Below are positions 31,365 to 35,248 of a DNA stretch of 35,248 nt, in pieces (within the stretch, counting starts at the first letter, position 1; each line of letters begins with the position of its first letter). The translations under genes were made by a program, and so were the position numbers. The notes beneath the pieces were generated by a model, which saw only the letters and a list, made by a program, of their open reading frames with translations, had not been told where the DNA came from and made no database searches. The stretch covers positions 1 to 35,248 of the forward strand of contig PKZD01000068.1 of assembly GCA_003133745.1 (NCBI GenBank), written 5' to 3'. This stretch comes from Candidatus Tyrphobacter aquilonaris. GTDB taxonomy: Bacteria; Vulcanimicrobiota; Vulcanimicrobiia; Vulcanimicrobiales; Vulcanimicrobiaceae.

Positions 31365-32288
31365 ATGATTCGACTCGCCATGGCTGTTTTGATGACGGCC
31401 GCCGCGATTTTGCTCGTCGAAACCCCTCGGGTTCCGGCGGCGCCGAGCGTCCGAGCGCCCCACGCGGCAGAGCCCGTTCCTCTTCCCAACATGTCGCCGG
31501 ACGACGTCTTTTACGCGATCCGGCGAGTCTTCCGCTCGCATCGTCCACCGCCGCCGTTCGAGACCTACACGCTCGTGCGACAGAACAACGATTCGCAAGG
31601 CTATCCGGATTACGCATCCAGTTACACGTTCCACATCTGGGTGCGCACGTCGGATAAGGCGGCGATGGCGCGATCGGTCGCGCGTCTCGGTGCGATCGGG
31701 CCTCTCGAGTTCATGCGGCCTCAGTTCAACAATGTGAACGGTACGGAGGATCATCCCGAATACGCCGATCCGGGACCGCCGACCGCCGATCTCTTCGAGC
31801 CCGCTCCGGTGTACGCGCATGCGGTCTCATGGGTGCCGACGCCCGAGCCGGCCGCCACGATGGCGCCGCTCATCGCTCACACGACCATCACGATCAACGC
31901 CGATTATTACGTCGTCTCCGTCGACGCGGATCAGGGGCTGTTGCACGTTGTGCTCACGCCGCGGCGCGATCCGGAGCGCAATCGGTTGCGCGGGCTATGG
32001 GTCGATCCGAAGACCTTCGAGTTGGAGAGAGTGCTCGCGACGGATCGCCTCGAGGTCTCCGGCGGCCGCCACAGCGACATTTATCCCGTGCTCTTCACGG
32101 TCACGCTCGGGAGGCTCGCCGGAGTTCCCATCGTGACGCATATTCACGGCGTCGTCGGAGGCGGTTACAACGGCGACGATCAGATCGTCGAGTACTCCTT
32201 CGAGAACATCACGTTCCCGCAATCGCTGCCGAGTTGGTACTTTGACTCCCGCCAGTACGCCGCGCACGTGAACGAGGCGCCGACTTAG
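31365..32288 (+). CDS. Secreted protein of unknown function, 307 aa
   Basis: The start is ATG 31365, with GGGGGAAG nine bases upstream; longer in-frame starts would bury the signal peptide. Residues 1 to about 28 are a Sec signal (AMAVLMTAAAILLVETPRVPA). The mature part begins with a Pro-rich stretch, then NMSPDDVFYAIRRVFRSHRP, FETYTLVRQNND and a beta-rich body with TITINADYYVVSVD, LRGLWVDPKTFELERVLA, and a C-terminal half with IVTHIHGVVGGGYNGDDQ. The 'W-V-D-P-x-T-F-E-L' strand recalls LolA/LolB-like or DUF4292-type folds, but similarity is too weak to assign. It is convergent with the AlkB-like gene, overlapping by four bases. Confidence 0.75.
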   Translation: MIRLAMAVLMTAAAILLVETPRVPAAPSVRAPHAAEPVPLPNMSPDDVFYAIRRVFRSHRPPPPFETYTLVRQNNDSQGYPDYASSYTFHIWVRTSDKAAMARSVARLGAIGPLEFMRPQFNNVNGTEDHPEYADPGPPTADLFEPAPVYAHAVSWVPTPEPAATMAPLIAHTTITINADYYVVSVDADQGLLHVVLTPRRDPERNRLRGLWVDPKTFELERVLATDRLEVSGGRHSDIYPVLFTVTLGRLAGVPIVTHIHGVVGGGYNGDDQIVEYSFENITFPQSLPSWYFDSRQYAAHVNEAPT

Positions 32289-32860
32289 GGCTCGGGGCGC
32301 ACGCGAAAGACGACGCTCATTCGCGGCCCGATCTTCCGGCGTTGCTTCGGAATCCCATGATCGTAGTGCACTTGCGTCTCGTAACTCATCACGAGCAGGC
32401 TGCCCGGTTCGAGGTCGAGGTCGAGAATGCGGGGCGGGCGCGTCTTGCTGCGGATCGTCATGCGCCGCGTCGCGCCAAAGGAGAGTAATGCGATCGGATG
32501 ACCGCGCACGATCTCGTCGCGGTGATCGTTGTGCGGCGCGACGCTGTCTTTTTCGTCGCGGTAGAGGTTGAGGCCGACCGCATTGAAGGGCGCCGGGACT
32601 TCTTCGCGCGCCCGCGCGAGTAACACCGGAAGCGGCGCGGGCATGGCGTCGGCGATGCGATAGTGCGCGGTCAGGCGCGGAACGTCGACCTCGCGCTCGT
32701 ACATCCAACGGCGTTCGCTGCGCCAGCCGACGTTTTCACGCAAGGTTTCGAAGGCGCGTTCGGCGTCGCGCTCGGAGAGAAAATGCGGGGCGTAGGTGAT
32801 GCGGCCGGTGTCGTCGTCGACGAGGCGGCGCAGGTTTTCGCCGAAGAAACCGAGTTGCAC
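32285..32860 (-). CDS. AlkB-like 2-oxoglutarate/Fe(II) dioxygenase
   Basis: A 191-residue protein. The start is GTG 32860, just inside the end of the upstream gene, chosen because relatives start close to 'L-F'. The Fe(II) triad appears as H110-x-D112 (SVAPHNDHRDE) and H168 (HYDHGIPK), and the 2-oxoglutarate arginines as R180 and R186 (RMSVVFRV). NLYRDEKDSVAPHNDHRD is the standard AlkB segment. Members remove methyl or etheno lesions from DNA or RNA bases; the length and motif style resemble the ALKBH2/3 group. The start codon lies two bases past the preceding stop, so translation is coupled to an unrelated lipoprotein gene. Confidence 0.9.
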   Translation of the reverse strand: MQLGFFGENLRRLVDDDTGRITYAPHFLSERDAERAFETLRENVGWRSERRWMYEREVDVPRLTAHYRIADAMPAPLPVLLARAREEVPAPFNAVGLNLYRDEKDSVAPHNDHRDEIVRGHPIALLSFGATRRMTIRSKTRPPRILDLDLEPGSLLVMSYETQVHYDHGIPKQRRKIGPRMSVVFRVRPEP

Positions 32861-32861
32861 G

Positions 32862-34397
32862 TCACTTCCAATCGAAGTCGCCGATGGCGCGCCACTGTTG
32901 CGGGAGCGTGTCGTTCCAGGCGAAGAACGCTTCGCCGATCGCACCCGCGCGTTTGCTCGCGTCCATGCTCGCGGTGATCTCTTCGGGCGGCGGATAGCCG
33001 GTCGCGGTGAGCGAACTCGTCTGCCCGCCCATCGAAACGGGAATTCGGCGTCCGGCCATGCGCAGCAGCGTCGCGTACGAGTCGTGCAGCTCCGTTTCCA
33101 CTTGCGCCGCGTTTGCGGGCGGTTTGCGCCGCATCATTCGCCAGTACGCCATCGGCTGCAGCACATCCGCCGCCTGCGCAATCGCGTGGAACGGATACTT
33201 TCCCGCGTCGAGACGTTCGAAGAACGGGTCTTCGACGGTCGCGACGATGAGGTAATGCGGACCGACGGCCTCGCGTATGAGGCCGACGTACGCGCTCAAT
33301 GCGGCGAAACCGGCCGGGCCGTCGCCCATGAACTCATCGCCGCGCTCCGCGTCGATCGCGAGCCCGGTAAAGCGACGCCCCGTTGCCGTGCGATATGCCG
33401 CGATTTCGAGGTTCGCGCGCAGGTCGCCGTAACTGACCTGGCGCGGAACGCTCCATCCGATGACGCCGATGCCGTGCGATTCCAACCCGTCGACGATCGC
33501 GTCGATCGTCGGCTTCGATTCGGGCGTGATCTCGAAGAACTCCCCGTACGCCGCGCGCAACTCGACGTAATGGAGATGCGCCGCGACGGCTTGCTGCACG
33601 ATCGTCGTGGGATCGAGTTTGCGATAGTAGATGTCGTCGACGGGATCGAGCGTGAAGAACAGCCACATCCCGCTGCCCGAGGCGTCGGCAATCGACGTGC
33701 GCGGCAGTTCGGGCGGAACGTGCACGATGCCGGTGAGCGCCGGTTTCATCCCCTCGCGCTCGACCTCGTAACGATAGATTGCGCCGGGTTGCACGGTGGG
33801 ATCGCGGTACGTCGAGCCGCCGGCAAGGCTTGCGAGCGGCGTGCGCGTGCCGCGGCCGTCCACCCGCGCAACGCTCACGCTGCGCGCGGCGTACGGGAAC
33901 CAGCCGATTTGAACGAGATGCGGGCCGATCGCGGCTGCGACGACGCGCGCGACGTGCCAGCGGCGCGTGTCGGTGCGCACGACGACGGTCGGCAGTTTCG
34001 GCAGCGTCGGATGCACGGTCAGGGTTATCGGAGCATCTTGATCGCTCGAAACGATCGCGGATGGTTGGCCGTAGCGCATGCGGTTCTGCCACTGCGATTG
34101 CCCGACGGACGGATTCCAATCGAGATTGCTGTTCGCGAGGATAAGCGTCGGTCTGCCCTGCGCGTCGAAGAAGTGCGCGATCGCAAGCCAGCGCGCGTAA
34201 CCGTCCGGACTGATGCCCAGGATGCGCGTTTCGATGCGAACCGACGCCGCGGGGTTACCAACGTAGACCGGCGTCCCCGACGTTGCTTGCGTCGCTGCGG
34301 CAGACTCGTGCGCCATCGGCGGCGGCGGCTGCGGCGCGCCGCCACGCGAACACGCCGCCAGAATCAACAAGGTAAGCGCGCCGGTACGCAGCGACAT
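32862..34397 (-). CDS. Lipoprotein with Ig-like middle and TIM-barrel-like (glycosidase-type) C-terminal region
   Basis: A 511-residue protein with a lipoprotein signal (core GALTLLILAAC, C16). After a Pro/Ala-rich linker comes a beta-rich part (about 45-250). From about residue 265 the pattern VDDIYYRKLDPTTIVQQAVA, ELRAAYGEFFEITPES, GIGVIGWSVPRQ, GLAIDAERGDEFMG, VLQPMAYWRM and FFAWNDT suggests a (beta/alpha)8 barrel like putative glycosyl hydrolases (GH18/DUF4015-like). D and E in AIDAERGDEF could be catalytic, but this is inference. It would sit on the periplasmic or outer face of the envelope. It does not resemble a cell-wall hydrolase I know well. Confidence 0.72.
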   Translation of the reverse strand: MSLRTGALTLLILAACSRGGAPQPPPPMAHESAAATQATSGTPVYVGNPAASVRIETRILGISPDGYARWLAIAHFFDAQGRPTLILANSNLDWNPSVGQSQWQNRMRYGQPSAIVSSDQDAPITLTVHPTLPKLPTVVVRTDTRRWHVARVVAAAIGPHLVQIGWFPYAARSVSVARVDGRGTRTPLASLAGGSTYRDPTVQPGAIYRYEVEREGMKPALTGIVHVPPELPRTSIADASGSGMWLFFTLDPVDDIYYRKLDPTTIVQQAVAAHLHYVELRAAYGEFFEITPESKPTIDAIVDGLESHGIGVIGWSVPRQVSYGDLRANLEIAAYRTATGRRFTGLAIDAERGDEFMGDGPAGFAALSAYVGLIREAVGPHYLIVATVEDPFFERLDAGKYPFHAIAQAADVLQPMAYWRMMRRKPPANAAQVETELHDSYATLLRMAGRRIPVSMGGQTSSLTATGYPPPEEITASMDASKRAGAIGEAFFAWNDTLPQQWRAIGDFDWK

Positions 34398-34493
34398 CGC
34401 TCACCGGTTCTCCGGGGCTTCGCTGCGGCCCCTTGTCAAAGGATCGACTGCGCGTGAATGGGCGGCATGAGCGTGGCGTCGAAGGTCCGGAAC
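34398..34493. other. Divergent intergenic region with hairpin
   Basis: GGGGC (34414-34418) pairs with GCCCC (34428-34432) around a 9-base loop between the lipoprotein and Uma2 genes. No T run follows. Promoters for both genes are expected here. AAAGGA at 34438-34443 is 14 bases before the first possible Uma2 ATG (34458). Confidence 0.35.
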
Positions 34494-35054
34494 ATGGACT
34501 TGCAACTCGTGCATCATCGCTTCTCCCTCGAGCAGTACGAGGAGATGATCGAGCACGGGATTCTGGACAGCGACGATCGCGTCGAGCTTCTTGCCGGGGA
34601 GATCGTCGAAGAAATGGGAGAGGGATCCCGTCACATGTCGTCCGTCGCGAGGTTGAATCGCTACTTCGTCACCGCGCTCGGTCATCGCGCAATCCTGCTC
34701 CCCCATGGACCGATTGCGCTTCCTCCCGACTCGATGCCGGAGCCCGACATCACGCTCGCCGTGGAACGAGAGGACTTCTACTCCAGCCGGCGCCCGCTGG
34801 CGAGCGACGTCCTCCTGCTCGTCGAAGTCTCCGATTCGTCCCTGCAGAAACACCGCACGCTCAAACTGCGGATTTACGCGGAGGCCGGCATCAGCGAGTA
34901 TTGGATTGTCAACCTCGTCGACAACGTCATCGAGGTTTACGCGGGGCCCGTTGACGGGCGGTATGCGTCGCCGCGCACGCTGCGCCCGGGTGAGACGATT
35001 GCACCCGCGGCATTTCCCGATGTCGCCATGCGCGTGAGCGACATCATTCCCTGA
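34494..35054 (+). CDS. Uma2 family (DUF820) PD-(D/E)XK nuclease-fold protein
   Basis: A 186-residue protein. I chose ATG 34494 (MDLQLVHHRFSLEQYEEM), preceded by GAAGG at 8 bases; in-frame ATGs at 34458 and 34467 would add 12 or 9 residues. Family features: DDRVELLAGEIVEEMGEGSRHMS near the N-terminus, PEPDITLAV with the likely active-site Asp, then LLLVEVSDSSLQKHRTLKLR and YAEAGISEYWIVNL. Uma2 proteins are very common in Cyanobacteria, Chloroflexi and related soil phyla in many copies. They have a restriction-endonuclease fold, and their function is unproven. It ends 5 bases from the convergent thiolase gene. Confidence 0.9.
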   Translation: MDLQLVHHRFSLEQYEEMIEHGILDSDDRVELLAGEIVEEMGEGSRHMSSVARLNRYFVTALGHRAILLPHGPIALPPDSMPEPDITLAVEREDFYSSRRPLASDVLLLVEVSDSSLQKHRTLKLRIYAEAGISEYWIVNLVDNVIEVYAGPVDGRYASPRTLRPGETIAPAAFPDVAMRVSDIIP

Positions 35055-35059
35055 GCGGT

Positions 35060-35248
35060 TTAGGCGACTTCGAAGAGGCCGGCGGCGCCCATGCCGCCGC
35101 CAACGCACATCGTGACGACAACGTACTTCACGCCGCGGCGCTTGCCTTCGATGAGCGCGTGCATCGTCATGCGCGCGCCGCTCATGCCGTACGGGTGGCC
35201 GATCGAGATCGATCCGCCGTCGACGTTGAAGATTTCATTCGGAATGCC
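35060..35248 (-). CDS. Acetyl-CoA C-acetyltransferase (thiolase), C-terminal 62 residues
   Basis: Read on the minus strand, the window's right edge opens in-frame at [20 protein letters not shown], runs through [20 protein letters not shown] and ends [18 protein letters not shown] with TAA at 35062-35060. [12 protein letters not shown] holds the catalytic His of thiolases (usual 'N-V-N-G-G-A-I-A-L-G-H-P'), and CVGGGMG the second active-site Cys. The gene's N-terminal ~330 residues lie outside. The enzyme makes or cleaves acetoacetyl-CoA or 3-ketoacyl-CoA in fatty-acid or polyhydroxyalkanoate metabolism. G-H-P-Y instead of the usual G-H-P-L or G-H-P-x-G-A is a slight deviation. Confidence 0.93.
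   Translation of the reverse strand, partial: GIPNEIFNVDGGSISIGHPYGMSGARMTMHALIEGKRRGVKYVVVTMCVGGGMGAAGLFEVA

Overview
The window is high-GC, gene-dense bacterial chromosome (by eye; base composition was not computed). No phage, plasmid, CRISPR, rRNA or tRNA features were seen. No gene-free stretch exceeds about 220 bases. The cell was probably a diderm: there are three lipoproteins with good lipoboxes, a PBP1C next to a lipid-anchored alpha-2-macroglobulin (a classic Gram-negative pair), several Sec signal peptides and a membrane urate oxidase with a fused cytochrome c. The style (NHL lipoproteins rich in 'ANGNVAP' repeats, metabolic operons with 1-26 base overlaps) reminds me of uncultured soil phyla such as Candidatus Eremiobacterota (WPS-2), but that placement is inference and unproven.

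Layout. 1-710: the start of a secreted Gly/Ser-rich protein running off the left edge, and a small hypothetical gene. 724-3848: a hydroxyproline catabolic operon (epimerase, dihydrodipicolinate-synthase-type deaminase, FAD amino-acid oxidase). 3855-8319: an S9 peptidase, an MgtC-type membrane protein and the pseudouridine pair psuK-psuG. 8370-18411: a purine-ring degradation cluster on both strands. It encodes a small unknown protein, allantoinase PuuE, an M20 amidohydrolase of the allantoate type, a stand-alone allophanate-hydrolase C-domain protein, HIU hydrolase, PuuD-cytochrome c, OHCU decarboxylase, an 8-oxoguanine/guanine-type deaminase and a two-gene xanthine dehydrogenase. 18524-21823: an NHL lipoprotein and the 5-oxoprolinase operon pxpB-pxpC-pxpA. 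21837-22651: two tandem paralogous secreted 106-residue proteins. 22793-30808: divergent pbpC and alpha-2-macroglobulin genes. 30813-35248: a double zinc-ribbon protein, a secreted hypothetical, an AlkB-like dioxygenase overlapping a lipoprotein with a barrel-like C-terminal half, a Uma2 nuclease-fold protein and the 3' end of a thiolase gene.

How they fit. The first 22 kb reads as a nitrogen- and carbon-scavenging island. Peptides (S9 peptidase), hydroxyproline, pyroglutamate, pseudouridine and purines are all handled within it. The purine route is nearly complete from (8-oxo)guanine/xanthine through urate, hydroxyisourate, OHCU and allantoin to allantoate. Ureidoglycolate-releasing enzymes and urease are not in the window, nor is the ketoglutarate semialdehyde dehydrogenase expected for hydroxyproline.

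The most unusual signals are: (i) an interspersed repeat with a 26-base identical core and a variable hairpin, whose 'TCATCCTGA' end forms the Ser-Ser-stop of two genes; (ii) an alpha-2-macroglobulin whose thioester motif position reads FLDD; (iii) a xanthine dehydrogenase small subunit fused in FAD-then-[2Fe-2S] order; (iv) the stand-alone allophanate-hydrolase C-domain protein in a purine cluster; (v) the tandem secreted paralogs. I found no clearly new defence or mobile system.
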